Shown one piece after another: positions 11,648 through 23,640 of a stretch of 64,000 nucleotides of DNA (position 1 is its first letter; the number at the start of each line of letters is the position of its first letter). The stretch spans positions 186,001 through 250,000 of the forward strand of contig VICG01000017.1 of the NCBI GenBank assembly GCA_008692225.1. Direction: 5' to 3'. A program made the position numbers and the translations under genes. Under the pieces are notes generated by a model that saw nothing but the letters and a program-made list of their open reading frames with translations, had not been told where the DNA came from and made no database searches. Source of the DNA: Monilinia fructicola. Lineage: Eukaryota; Ascomycota; Leotiomycetes; Helotiales; Sclerotiniaceae.

Positions 11648-12300
11648 CTTGTGGCGTAATTGGAAATATTGAACACTAGATTCAAATGTTCTTAAAATGG
11701 TTTTAAGATGTTTTAGTATTTTAAGATAATATTAAACTAATCTAAGCTAATCTTAAAATAGATTAGATTGATAGAATAAATTAGGTAATATATTTCAAAA
11801 TGTTTTAGTATATCTTAAAACAGCTTAAGAAAGTTTAATAATTGAAGGTTATATTAAAACTGTATTAAAATTATCTTAATATTACTTATATATATTGAAA
11901 CTATAGTTAAGTCAGTTATTATAATATATAAAAATACAAAAAATAAATGCTCAAATTATTGTTAGTTATTTAGCAGATTGATTACTAGGTACAATGATCT
12001 CTTTAAGAAAATCATAATAATCAAAATAATATTAATAAATAGAATAAATAGAATAAATAGAATAAAAAGAATAAATAGAATAAATAGAATAAATAGAATA
12101 AATAGAATAAATAGAATAAATAGAATAAATAGAATAAATAGAATAAATAGAATAAATGGAATAAATAGAATAAATAGAATAAATAGAATAAATAGAATAA
12201 ATAGAATAAATAGAATAAATAGAATAAATAGAATAAATAGAATAAATAGAATAAATAGAATAAATAGAATAAATAGAATAAATAAAATAGATCTTATCTA
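11648..12300 (+). mobile_element. Fam-A element A03, left half with expanded 9-bp repeat
   Basis: The left end is CTTGTGGCGTAATTGG, with TA at 11646-11647. The left half is complete up to the core near 11970, where 7 bp are inserted relative to other copies (TACTAGGTA at 11983-11991). It then runs into the 9-bp repeat array. The right half is missing and replaced by a Fam-H right end from about 12296. Confidence 0.7.
12031..12291. repeat. 9-bp tandem array (AATAAATAG)n
   Basis: About 29 nearly perfect copies of AATAAATAG, with few interruptions (one AATAAAAAG, one AATAAATGG). The 107-codon frame covering 11978-12301 is just this array read in frame (repeating Ile-Asn-Arg) and is not a gene. 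Confidence 0.95.
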
Positions 12301-12397
12301 AAAAGTATAGAATCTAAATAACATTATAATAAAATAACCTTGATTTTTGTAGTATAAGAGTAAAAAAATCAACTTTCTATAGTATGAGAGTAATTTA
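12296..12397 (+). mobile_element. Fam-H right-end fragment
   Basis: AAAAGTATAGAATCTAAAT, then the ATTATAATAAAATAACC block and GTATGAGAGTAATTTACC match the right end of H1 (28725-28836). The left part is absent; the 9-bp array takes its place. Confidence 0.6.
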
Positions 12398-12738
12398 CCT
12401 ATTGATAGAAAATTGATGAAATATTAATACGCTTTTAAGAATGTTTTAGATTATTATTAATATAATATTAATATAATTTTAATACAATCAAAAAGTTAAT
12501 CAAGATAAATTAAAGTGTTTTTAAGATTTATATATAGGTAGGTATAGTTTTAAGATATTTTAAGATAATCGTTATATATATTAAAATAATTTAGAATGTT
12601 TCCATTTAATGAAAAATAATCTATATACTATTAGTATCTTTAACTTTAATGTATTTGAAGATTATCTTAATTTAATATAGTAGTAAAGATAATCTTTAGA
12701 TCATTTTAAATACTTATTATTGCGCTATTATATTAAAT
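12398..12738. other. Unassigned AT-rich stretch, partly Fam-A-like
   Basis: It has TTTTAAGATATTTTAAG and AATTTAATATAG-type words of Fam-A character and a TATAGGTAGGTATAG insertion at about 12533-12547. It cannot be aligned end to end with any copy. Confidence 0.35.
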
Positions 12739-13009
12739 TACGTTATGGCTTTTTTAATAATGTTTAAAATGATATTAAAATATTCTTAATTTAAAATAAG
12801 AACGTTTAATAATAGCTTAAAGTTGTTTAATATAATTTAAAATAGCTTAAAATAGCTTAAAATATAATTAAAACCTATTTTATCGATATTAATTTCATTT
12901 TCAATTAATCTTAAGCTAATCTTAAAACAGTATTAAATCAGTATTGTTGCAATAACTCATTAGTTGTTTTGAGATAGTATTAAGATATTTTAAGATATCT
13001 TAAAAAAAA

Positions 13010-13016
13010 TAAATTC
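13010..13016. repeat. 7-bp target duplication of H2 (left)
   Basis: TAAATTC here is repeated exactly at 14035-14041. Other Fam-A copies read through this position once (for example at 52428). Confidence 0.8.
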
Positions 13017-14034
13017 ACGGTATATTACTTTCATACTATAAAAAATCAAAAAAACTACTTTTATACTACAAAAATCAGATTTATTTTATTATAATACTAT
13101 ATAGAGATTCTAGCTTTTTTAAATAAAATCTAATTTAGATTTTATTTAAAAAATCTAAAATCTAATTAAGATTTTATCTAAAAAGTATAGAATTTGAATA
13201 ATGAATTATAAATTTTCAAAATCTAATATTTTCATTAATCAATTATTAATTAATAGAAAAGCTTTAATTTTTCGTTTTACGTTTAAAGCTTAATTATTTC
13301 AATTATTTCAACTATTTCAACTATTTCGAAGATGATTAATCATTTTAGCTATTTCAAAGATAATCAACCATTTCGGTTATTTCATTTTAGTCTTTTCAAT
13401 TAACCATTTTATTTTCAACTCTTTTATTTCGACTATTTTGTTTTGGCCCTTTCATTTTAACTATTCTATTCCCAACCCTTCTATTTCGGTTATTCTATTC
13501 TAACTTTTTCATTTTAACCATTCCATTTTTAATCTTTCCATTCTAGCTTTTTCATTTCAGCTATTTCATTTCGGCCATTCCATTCCCAACCCTTCTATTT
13601 CGGCTATTCTATTTTGACCTTTCCATTCTGATTATTTCATTCCCAACTTTTCCATTCTAGCTCTTTCATTTTGGTCTTTCCATTCTGGTTATTCTATTCC
13701 CAACCCTTCCATTCTGGCTCTTCCATTCTGGCTATTTCATTCTAGCCATTCCATTCCAACTCTTCCATTTTAATTATTTTATTTCTAATCTTTTCATTTT
13801 AGCTTTTTCATTTTAACTCTTCTATTTCAAAATAATACAATTATTAATTTGTTAATATAAAAAATCTATAAGAAACCTTTGAATTCTATATGTTTCAAAT
13901 AGAATCTAATTTGAATTCTATTTAAAATGTATAGAATATATATAACATTATAATAAAATTACTTTGATTTTTGAAATATAAAAAGTAATTTTTTTGATTT
14001 TTTATAGCATGAAAGTATACAGGTAATTTACCGT
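13017..14034. mobile_element. Fam-H element H2 (7-bp target duplication, internal minisatellite)
   Basis: Termini are ACGGTATATTACTTTCATAC...and ...ACAGGTAATTTACCGT. The sub-terminal blocks are in inverted relation (TACTTT.ATACTA / TAGCATGAAAGTA). The flanking 7-bp TAAATTC duplication is perfect. Inside are AAGTATAGAATCTAAATT-type blocks on both sides and a large pyrimidine-rich minisatellite. It has no coding capacity. It sits inside A04 and is therefore younger than it. The superfamily is not assigned: a 7-bp duplication is close to, but not, the classical 8 bp of hAT elements. Confidence 0.75.
13300..13830. repeat. Degenerate ~15-bp pyrimidine-rich minisatellite in H2
   Basis: Some 35 units follow the pattern TTCCATTCYGGCYA / TTCCATTCCCAACCC. 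The plus strand is almost all pyrimidine with intact CA dinucleotides and is far richer in C than its surroundings. The reverse of the same minisatellite is at 15940-16090, and a shorter forward one is at 28470-28625. Confidence 0.9.
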
Positions 14035-14657
14035 TAAATTCAAAGTTTCAAAAGTGGATTTTCCCCACTTTTCTTCTTAAAAAAAAGTAGTGAATAAAGT
14101 TACTAGGTATTACTAAAATTATTATTTTCGTTATTTTTTTTTCTTAAACAAATTATTCTAACTATTCGACTAAATGCCCATAATAATTTGATAACTACTT
14201 ATTTTCTAAATTCCTATATATTATTATAATTAATTAAATTATAATTTCAATACAATATTAATATAATCTTAATATGGTTTTAATATAATCTTCAATTATT
14301 AAATTATCTTAAGCTATTTCAAGATATCTTGAAATATTTTAATATATTTTAATGTATTTTAATATATTTTAATGTATTTTAATATATTTTATCAATTTAA
14401 GCTATTTTAAAATTAGCTTAAATTAGCTTGGTATTATCTTAAAATACTAAAATAGGTTAAAACCATTTCAAGAACGTTTCAATATAGTGTTAAATCTATT
14501 CTATTGCGCCACTAAGTAGTAATAATTTAATTTTTCCAATATTATAATAAATGGTTAAATAATTAATTTAATAGAATAGTAAGACACCCTGAATAAAAAC
14601 TTAATATAATAATAAATTATCTTGAGCTGTTTTAAGATATTGTAAGATTAATTAATA

Positions 14658-15300
14658 CTTTATGGCTCCTTTGATAATGTTTAAGATCATGTTGAAATAT
14701 TCTTAATTTAAATTAAGAGTGTTTAAAAATAGCTTCAAATCATTTAATATAATTATATATAAATCAATATACTTAAAAATAGTTTAAAATAGCTCAAAAG
14801 GTGATTAAAACCTATTAAAATTATTATAAACACCAATTTGAGTTAATCTTAAAGTGGTATTAAATCGAAATTGTCGCAATTATTCACTAACCGTTTTGAG
14901 ATGGCGTTAAGATATTTTGAGATATTTTAAGATATTCTAAAATACATTAGATTTAAGGTTTCAAAAATGAATTTTGCTAACTTTTTTACTAAAAAACATT
15001 ATAGTTACTTATGATATTATCATTACGTATTATTATCATTATTATCATTATTATCATTTTCATTTTTTTTTATAGATTTTTCTAATCATTTGGCTAATTA
15101 ACTATTCAACATTATATTAAAACCGTATTAAACTTATTTTAAGCTATTTTAAGATATCTTAAAATATTTTATCGATTTAACCCATTTTAAAGTTAGCTTT
15201 AATGCTTAATACTATCTTAAAAGACTAAGATATCGCAAAACCATTTTAAAAACGCTTGAATATAGTGTTGAATATATTTAGTTGCATTAATATAGGTAAG
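14658..15300 (-). mobile_element. Fam-A element A05, reverse
   Basis: It starts with CTTTATGGCTCCTTTGATAATG after TA. It has all the internal landmarks in reverse: AATTATTCACTAACCG, a T-rich microsatellite and ATTTGGCTAATTAAC. The closing end, TTTAGTTGCATTAATA..AAG, carries a 6-bp insertion TAGGTA (15293-15298) relative to other copies. Confidence 0.75.
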
Positions 15301-15460
15301 TTTATTTCAAGATACTTCTTTAATTGAATATATTTTAAGATTAGTTCGATATAAGCTTAGTATGATTATATAATACTAAAATACTAATATTGTAAAACCA
15401 TTTTCAAGTTTTTTTTAAAATAATGTTGAATATATTCAAATATAGGTATTATTACTTATA
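15301..15460 (-). mobile_element. Second Fam-A left-end fragment, reverse
   Basis: The last ~140 bp of a reverse Fam-A follow A05 directly: TTTTAAGATTAGTTCGATATAAGC, the AAAACCATTTTCAAG block and GTTGAATATATTCAAATA. The outermost bases are lost in TATAGGTATTATTACTTATAGGT. Confidence 0.5.
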
Positions 15461-15722
15461 GGTTCTTATTGATTTTCAATATTATCATTTTTCAGAATTA
15501 GAAAATGTAATATTATAACTATACTTTTAAATAAGCTGAAATCAATACTTATCTTAATATATAAACTTATTTTTATTGATTTAATTACAGCTATCAATAA
15601 GTTATTATTTATTAAATTTGATATAAAAACGTAAATTTGAGATATCAAAATATTTTCGGAAGAATAATTTATATATGATTTGCAAAAGAAGACCCGGAAA
15701 AATTGTATTGGCCTTTTAATCT
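15461..15722. other. Unassigned ~260 bp, somewhat GC-richer
   Basis: I found no match elsewhere in the window. It contains GAAGACCCGGAAAAATTG near 15690. A 60-codon frame on the minus strand (15466-15648) has no recognisable motif. Confidence 0.3.
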
Positions 15723-16160
15723 ACAGTAATTTACTTTTATGTCATAAAAATCGAAATAATATTTTTATATTATAAAAGTCAAAGTTATTCTGTTAGAATA
15801 CTTACTTTTGAAATTCTATAGTTTTGAGATAGAATTAACAATAGAATTTATTTAAAAAAAATGGAATCTAAAAGTTTATAATAGAATCCATATTAACAGA
15901 TTAGGAATTATATTATTTTGAAATGAAAGAATTGGAAAAGAATAATTATAATAGAAGGGCTGAAATAGAATAACCAAAATAAAAGGGTTAGAAATAGAAT
16001 TATTAGAATAAAAAGGCTACAATAAAATAATCAGAATAAAAGATTTAGAAATGGAATGGTTAAAATCAAATGGTTAAAATGGTTAATTACCTTTTAAATG
16101 GCTAAAATGAAAAATCTTTAATTTTTAAAAGCAAAAGCTTTGTATGAAATATGAAAAAAG
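15723..16160 (-). mobile_element. Fam-H element H4, reverse, truncated
   Basis: The terminus ACAGTAATTTACTTTTATGTC is followed by the TTCTATAGTTTTGAGATAGAA block. The reverse minisatellite (AGAAGGGCTGAAATAGAATAACC and similar) follows, then AAAATCTTTAATTTTTAAAAGC. The far terminus is missing. Confidence 0.6.
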
Positions 16161-16690
16161 AAAAAAAAAGAAAAATAATATAATAATAAAGATTAATCTA
16201 AAGATTATTAGAATTTATATTGAAACCATCAAATTTTTAAAAAAAAGCATTATAATTTATAAAAAGGTTATTAAAATCAAACTTATATATATTTAGATAA
16301 AATTTGATATCTATAAGTTACATATTCTAAAACGTTTTATTAATCAAAAATTAATTGATCTAAAAAAATTATATAACGTTTATATAAGAATATAAAAATT
16401 TTAATGAAGGTATATAATTATATTATATTAATATTATCAATTAAAACAATAGATAAAGTAATATTAAAATAAATAATTTTATTCTTTAAATTATACGATT
16501 TTTAAATATATAATTTTTAAGTTTATTGAATTTCAAATTCTTAAGAAATAAATATTATATATAAGTTTTGCAAAATAAGCTACAAAGAAGATTGTAAAAG
16601 GCCATTATTACATAATATTAAGCTTTAAGCGAGTTATATTATTTACTAGCCTGAGCGGCCGTACTCAAAGATCGTATATATATATTAGAA
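16161..16690. other. Unassigned AT-rich stretch with a small GC island
   Basis: I could match no repeat. Between 16600 and 16670 lies a patch with GTAAAAGGCCATTATTAC and CTAGCCTGAGCGGCCGTACT, conspicuous against the ~15 % GC background. There is no open frame of note. Confidence 0.35.
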
Positions 16691-19600
16691 TCTAGATTAT
16701 TGGGATTAGAATTAAATATATAAAATAAAACAATAAAACTAAGGGTTTTAAATATATTAAAATTAAAAGCTTATTAAATATAGGTAGATAACAAAGTTTA
16801 ATGTAAACACATATTGATATAAAATTTAATAAGATTTAAAAAGCTAATAAGTTTTATCAGTTTAAAAAAAATATATAAAATAATCAAAATTCTTTCAAAA
16901 TATATTTAATAAAATAAAGGATTGAAATGATTATTTATTAAAGCGTTTAAATTTTTTTGGGTAATAAACTAAAAAAAATCAAATTTTATAAATATTATAG
17001 TAATATTCCAATTATGTATTTTTATACTTAAATCTAAAATAATATTAAGCGAAATTCTTATATATAAACCAAATAATCAATAATCTACCTATATATAGCT
17101 AAATTTAACGAAGATAGAGTTTTGAGAAAAATGCTATTTTATATATAAGATTTTACTTATATTAAAAAAAATTTAGAGATAATTTTGCTTTTTATTTAAA
17201 TTATTATATTTATTATATTATCAAGCAAAAATCTTTTAAGAATAAGTTAATCCTATTCATTATAGATGTAAAAAATTACTTGAAGCCTAAATCTTAAATA
17301 AGCTTTGATATGCCTTTATTTAGAAAATAATAAGCTGTTTTATTCTTTTTAATCTTTATATACCTTAACAATCACTTAATATTAATATTATAAATCTATA
17401 TTATATTCTAATATTCTAAAAAGGTTTATTTTAAGAAATCTAATATATTTGCTTATAAATATTCTATAATTAAGATATTATTTTTAAAAAACTAGAACTA
17501 TCTAGAATTAATATTTAATAACATTTTTATTATATATTATAAACCTTTTTAAGCTTTAATAATCTTTATATTGAAAATATATAAAATAAGGTTAATTAAT
17601 CTATAATCAAAACTAATTTATATGTTATTTTAATATATAATATAATTATATCTAATATATTTGTAATTATTAATATATTATTCTAAACCATCTAAAAAGA
17701 TAATAATATTGATTAAAGAAATTAAATTCTATCGAATTTTAAAGTTTATAATAAGAATCTCCTTATTGATTGGTTTTATTAAATTAATATTATAATTTTA
17801 TATAAAATATAACAAATAAAGAATTGATTCAATTATTATTAGGAATATATATATTAAATATTAAACCTTAATTTTAAGTATTTATTATAAATCTCTTTTA
17901 TAACCTTTAATAATCAATAAGGTTAGGATTTAATAGATCAAAAAATAGGAAGTATTAATCAACTAAATTTATAATACAAATTTGAGTTTTATTTCCTTTA
18001 ATATAACTTTTATAAAAAATAGCTTAATATTTCAAAGAAAAAGAATATTAGGAATAGTTTTTGAAATTAATAGAATTCTTAAAGATGCTAAAATAAATAT
18101 TTGATTAAATATATTTATATGTTATTTAATTTATATATTAAAAATTATACTTTAATTAAATTAAAAAAATCTAAGAGATTTTATATATTTTGTATATTAG
18201 ATCTTTATACTATAAATTAATAAAAATATTTTATAAATTATAATAATTTTTCTAAATATTAAAACTAATAAATTATTTATTATTTTAACTAAACTTTTAA
18301 TATAATATGAAATAGAATAAATCTTAATAATCCATTTTATATTGATTTAATATTTATATTGAATTGAACATTAAATTAATATAAAATAGATTATTTACTT
18401 TTCTTTAAATATTATAATAATAGAATTTATAATAAGTCTATTATCTATTCTATAAGATAAAAATTATATACTTTATCTTTTTATAAAGTAAATTATTTCT
18501 ATTTTTTTTAGAGTAAAAATAATCTTATTCTAAATACCTTAATATATAACACTTTTAATTTTTTAGGAAAACAAATAAATATTAATAATTAATAATATTA
18601 AAATTATAAATAAGTATATATTATTAATATATCTAAATCTATATATAGGTATGAAATACTTTAGAATAATAATTTAACAAAATATAATATATAAAATATA
18701 AAGGATAATAGTAACCTTGAAGCCTTGCAGAATATTATAAATTATTTTATAATTTAAAAAAATAGGATTCTTGAGTTATGTTTTTATACATTTATTTATT
18801 AAAAGCAAATTATATAATCTTAATAATAAGAATAATTAATTCTAGATTATTATTCAAGCTAATAAATATTTTTTTAAAAATATATTAAAAGTCTTTTAAA
18901 AATTTAATATAATTATAATAATTTTTAAATCTTATATTAATATTATTCTCTTATTATACATAAAACTAATAATTAAATCTATAATAAATCTTCTTTAAAA
19001 AAGCTTTATTATATTAAGGATTAAGTATTTTCAATATAAAGGCAATCTAAATTAACTATTTAATAATAATCTACTTTAATCCTTTAGAGATATGTAAGAT
19101 AAATATAATAAATTGTTAAAAGTAAATAAAGGTTTGATTAATCTTATCTATTTTGAAGAATATAATTATTTCAATTAATTTCTAGATTTATAGGAAAAAT
19201 TCGAGGCTAAAATATTTATTATGTAAACTATAAAATATATATTCAATTAAACTTTAATATACCTTAAAAAATCTAAATATAATCCAATTAATCTTTAACA
19301 AAATATTAGAAGTTTTTATAGTATTTTTTTTTAATCTTTTTTAAATATATTATTATGAATTATAATTATATATTAAAATCTTATTAATTGATCAATAGGT
19401 TATAATTTAAAATTATTAATTTATATTCAACCTATTTAGAATTTTAAATTATAATATTTTTGATTATAACTTTATTAATTATTAAGGAGAAGGCTTTTAA
19501 ATTATAATCAAACTTCTATTAATTAATGATTTAGTATAAATCTTTATAATCCTTGGTTCCGTTAATTCTATTCTTCTAATAATTTCCTTTTACCTTATAA

Positions 19601-21113
19601 ATTATATTATAAAATGCTTTAATTTTAAGGAATAATGAAATTTTACATATATATTGGATTATTAAATATATTCAATAGATCATTTCATATTTTAAAATCT
19701 ATTATAAAATAGGATGTTTTTTATCCCTATTTAGTTTATTAATTATAAAAATTACAAAATCAAAGATAATAATAAATTAAGTAATAAAGTCTTTTATATT
19801 AATCTAATCTTATAGATCCTCAAGATTTAGGAATTTAATCATATTAATATATATAAAACTTAGAAACTTAATTAAATTATTATCTAATATTCAATAATAA
19901 TTTTCATTAAACATTTAAGTATTTTAATTATAAGGTAAGTATAATTATAACCTAAATTCTATAATTGAATTTTGGATATATATTTTTATAAATATTAATA
20001 AATACGAAAAAATATTAAACAATATAAAATCTAGAATATATCTTATAGAATAAATAGATTGTATTGAAATTCTAATAAAATCTATATTATTATTTATCAT
20101 TCATCATATAATTTCTGCTTTTTAATAAATAAACAATACTTAGTGGCGTAATTGAATATATTTAACACTATATTAAAACGTTCTCAAAATGGTTTTAAGC
20201 TATTTTAATATTCTTAAATAATATTAAGCTAATTTAAGCTAATTTTAAAATAGCTTAAATCGATAAAATATATTAATATATTTTGAGATATATTAAAATA
20301 GCTTAAAATAATTTAATAATTGAAGATTATATTAAAACCATATTAGAATTATATTAACACTGTATTAATATCATAATTTAATTAATTATAATAATTTATA
20401 CGAATTCAAAAAATTAACCATCAAATTATTATTAATTATATAGCTGAGTGGTTAGAATGATCTGTTTTAAGAAAAAAAATAATGAAAATAATAATACTAA
20501 TAATAATAGTAACTTTGCTTATTTTTTCTAAAAGAAAGAATAAAGAAAATCCACTTTTAAAACCTTAAATTTAATCTTTTTTAAAATATCTCAAGATATT
20601 TCAATACTATCTCAAAATGGTTAGTGAGCTATTGCGATAAAGCCGATCTAATACCATTTTAAAATTAGCTTAAAATTAGCTTAAAATAGTCTTAATATTC
20701 ATTCGAATAGATTTTAATTACATTTTAAGCTATTTTAAGCTATTTTAAAACGTTCTTAATTCAAATTAAGAATATTTTAATATCATCTTAAACATTATTG
20801 AAAAAGCCATAAAGTAAAAAGCAAACTATTATTCAAATTAAGATATAAAGAAGATTATAAATTCATTCTGAATTTTTTCTTATATAATCTCTTTATAATT
20901 TATTATACAAAAATAAATAACGATAAAGACTTTAATAAGCTTTTAAAGTTAAGAGCTAGCAAAAATTATATAAAAAAATTTTCCTTATTTAATATTGTTA
21001 TTACACTAAAAGAATAATATAATCAATATTTATAAGGCAATTAAGGCTATAAATAAGCAGTATTTAAGCCAAAAGTAAGAAGATACTGTTGTTTTGGATT
21101 ATTGTATAGACAT
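16691..21113 (-). mobile_element. LINE-X copy, reverse orientation
   Basis: Read in reverse, it starts at 21113 with the family's 5' block (CTATACAATAATCCAAAAC) and passes through blocks shared with 52854-58300. Examples are 18960-19140 against 56200-56340 and 17560-17960 against 57250-57960. It ends near 16691 before the (TAC)n tail, so the extreme 3' end is lost. A06 (20139-20814) is inserted in it. GC is slightly higher at its 5' end, where the block around GTAAGAAGATACTGTTG still shows the unbleached form. Confidence 0.6.
20139..20814 (+). mobile_element. Fam-A element A06
   Basis: A short full-length copy: CTTAGTGGCGTAATTGAAT to ...AAAAAGCCATAAAG with TA at both ends. It holds the core TAGCTGAGTGGTTAGAATG near 20440 and a minimal microsatellite. 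It is inserted in the reverse LINE-X copy. Confidence 0.8.
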
Positions 21114-21133
21114 AAGCAACTATACTATGAAAC

Positions 21134-21446
21134 TGCGTTAATTACTTTCAAAATCACCAAAATGGTTGATTATCTTTGAAATGGCCGGAATGACTAAACT
21201 TTAAATATAATGAAAAATAAGAGTTTTTTTTGTTTACTAATAATGTATTAATTAAAATATTAGATTTTGAAAATTCAAAGGTTAATATTTACTCTTTATA
21301 CTTTTTAAATAAATAATATATTTTAAGGATTTTATTCAAAAAGTATAGAATCTAAGTAGCAATATATTTATAATAAAATAACTCTAATTTTTATAATGTA
21401 AAAGTAATCAATTTGATTTTTTATAGTATAAAAGAAACTTACTGTT
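21134..21446 (-). mobile_element. Fam-H element H3, reverse, minisatellite-free
   Basis: The ends are GCGTTAATTACTTTCAAAAT and ...AAAGAAACTTACTGT. The middle has the reverse block AAATGGTTGATTATCTTTG (compare 28475-28500) and the AAAAGTATAGAATCTAAGT block. Only a trace of the minisatellite remains. The flanks do not show a clear duplication. It lies next to the LINE-X 5' end. Confidence 0.6.
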
Positions 21447-21546
21447 TAATCTATAATATATAAAAAATATAAAACCAATAGGCGCTATTACAATTATTAT
21501 TCGATTATTATAAGAATAAAATATTATAGGTAACCCTATTATTATA

Positions 21547-22045
21547 CTTTATGGCTCTCTCGATAATGTTTAGGATTATATTAAGATATTCTTAATTTAA
21601 ATAAGGAATGTTTTTAAAAATATTACAATAATTCACTATAGCTCAAAATAGCTTAAAACTAAATTAATATCTACTTAAATCCTCTTTAAACCTTTTTCGA
21701 ATTGATATTAATATTATTTTATACTAATCTTCAAATACTATTGAATTCAAATCTACATAATAACTTAATAATTGTATCAAGATAATATTAACATATTTTG
21801 GATTTTTAAAAATATTCTAAAAAATTTCGAATTATTTTCCGAAAACTGCGAATTTAAAGATTTAAAAGTAAATTCGATCCACTTTTTTTAAAAAAAAAAT
21901 TAGAAAAAGAGAAACTTATTTCCATTTTTATTTTTATTATTTCCTTTTTATTTTCTATTTTTTCTCGATTGAATCATTTTAACTATTTTACTGATTAATC
22001 AATTATAATTTCCATTTTAAATATTAATAAATCTCAATTTTAATA
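21547..22045 (-). mobile_element. Fam-A2 copy, reverse, 3' truncated
   Basis: CTTTATGGCTCTCTCGATAATG starts after TA, then ATAACTTAATAATTGTATCAAG and the GATCCACTTTTTTT hairpin remnant. A T-rich microsatellite and TCGATTGAATCATTTTAAC follow. It stops where A08 begins. Confidence 0.6.
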
Positions 22046-22050
22046 TATTA

Positions 22051-22747
22051 CTTTATAGCTCTTTTAATAATGTTTGAGATTATATTAAAATATTCTTAAT
22101 TTAAATTAAGAACGTTTCAAAATAGCTTAAAATGATTTAATATAATTTAAAATTGCTTAAAATAACTTAAATCATAGTTAAAACCTATTCGAATCGATGT
22201 TAATACTATTTTAAGCTAATCTCAAAATAGTATTAAATCGGCATTGTTGCAATAACTTATTAACCATTTTGAGATAGTGTTAGGATATTTTGAAATAGCT
22301 TAAAAAAATAAGGCTTTAAAAGTGGATTTGCCCCATTTTTTTTTGAAAAAAAGTAAATAAAATTATTATTATTATTATATATATTATTCTTATTATTTTT
22401 TTGCTGTAAATAGATCATTCTAATCATTCGGCTAAATAACTAATAATAATTTGATAATTAAAACTTTTAAATTTTTATATATTATAATAATTAATTATAC
22501 TATACTTTTAATACGGTATTAAAATAATCTTAATACGGTTTTAACATAATCTTTAATTATTAAATTATTTTAAGCTTTTTTAAGATATCCTAATATATTT
22601 TAAAATATGTTAATATCTTTTATCAATTTAATCTATTTTAAGATTAGCTTAAATTAGCTTAATATTATATTAAAATATTAAAATATCTTAAAACCATTTT
22701 GAAAAAGTTTGAATATAGTGTTAAATATATTCAGTTGCGCCACTAAG
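22051..22747 (-). mobile_element. Fam-A element A08, reverse
   Basis: Full length from CTTTATAGCTCTTTTAATAATG to ...GTTGCGCCACTAAG, with TA on both sides. Core in reverse near 22409 (CATTCTAATCATTCGGCTA... read on the minus strand as TAGCCGAATGATTAGAATG). The microsatellite is an ATT run at 22360-22395. Confidence 0.8.
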
Positions 22748-22749
22748 TA

Positions 22750-22926
22750 TAATAAATAAAAGGATTTTTATTTTGATATAATATTAAGATTATTTTTATA
22801 CAAATTCGACGTAATCTTATATAAACTTGATATAATCTTGAGTTTTTAAATTATATATCCTTATTCTTTCAAAAAGGTCTTAAAAAAGTTTTCGGCTGAT
22901 TGATTTAATAAGAAAATTATCAGTAT
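22750..22926 (-). mobile_element. Fam-A2 internal fragment
   Basis: GATATAATATTAAGATTAT and CGACGTAATCTTATATAAAC match the inner left half of Fam-A2 (compare 23400-23480). No ends are present. Confidence 0.4.
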
Positions 22927-22928
22927 TA

Positions 22929-23640
22929 CTCTATAGCTCTCTTGATAATGTTTAAGATCATATTAAATTAAGAATATCTTAAGAAATTTTAAAAGAGCTT
23001 GAAATAATTTTAAATAGCTTAAAATGACTCAAAACCTAATTGAAATCTTTTCGAATTAGTATCAATATAGGTATTATGTTAAGCATATCTTAAAATATTT
23101 CCAAATTGAAATTTTGTTTAATGACTTATCATTTTTAATAAGATAATGTTAACGCATTTTGAGCTATATTAAGAAATTTGGAATTATTTTAGAAAGAATG
23201 CAAATGTGAAGTTATAAAAGTGAATTTGACTTACTTTTTTATTAAAAGAATAGGGAAGATATTTATTCTTATTATATATCTCTTTTTTTCTTCAATCAAA
23301 TCAAATGAACTAACCAGTCAAACAATTATTCATAATTTTTAAATTTTCATAATTCAATTTTCAATATGTTATGATACTAGATAAATAACTAGATTATTAC
23401 TAGTACTCTAATACGGTATCAAGATAATTTTAATACGAATTCAATATAATCTTGATGCAAATTTAATGTAATCTTAAATCATTGAATTATCTTAAGCTAT
23501 TTCATTATATTCTAGGATTTATCAAAAGATTTTAAGATATTTCAAGATATTTCAAGATATTTCAAGATAGCTACTACTTTAATCTACAAATATTCTAACA
23601 TTTCTTAATGTAAGTATATTTTTAGATATTTTATTGATTA
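22929..23640 (-). mobile_element. Fam-A2 copy, reverse
   Basis: It starts with CTCTATAGCTCTCTTGATAATG after TA and follows the A2 layout: the TGACTTACTTTTTTA hairpin remnant near 23228, TCAATCAAATCAAATGAAC near 23292 and AATACGGTATCAAGATAAT near 23411. It carries both a TAGGTA insertion (23067-23072) and a CTAGTA insertion (23400-23405). The outer left end is not recognisable. Confidence 0.55.

Larger units (their letters stand above)
12741..14516 (-). mobile_element. Fam-A element A04, reverse, split by Fam-H H2
   Basis: The reverse right end (CGTTATGGCTTTTTTAATAATG) starts after TA at 12739-12740. The left end, ...ATTGCGCCACTAAG, closes at 14516 before TA. The element is split at 13016 by H2. 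After H2 it resumes with TTTCAAAAGTGGATTTTCCCC, and its hairpin reads AAAGTGG...CCACTTT. Confidence 0.8.

Noticed and set aside
12031..12291. CRISPR-like array
   Set aside because: The units are contiguous with no spacers; it is a microsatellite expansion in a eukaryote-type repeat.
11978..12301. 107-codon open frame with repeating Ile-Asn-Arg
   Set aside because: It is the 9-bp AATAAATAG array read in frame; a unit length divisible by three keeps frames open by chance.
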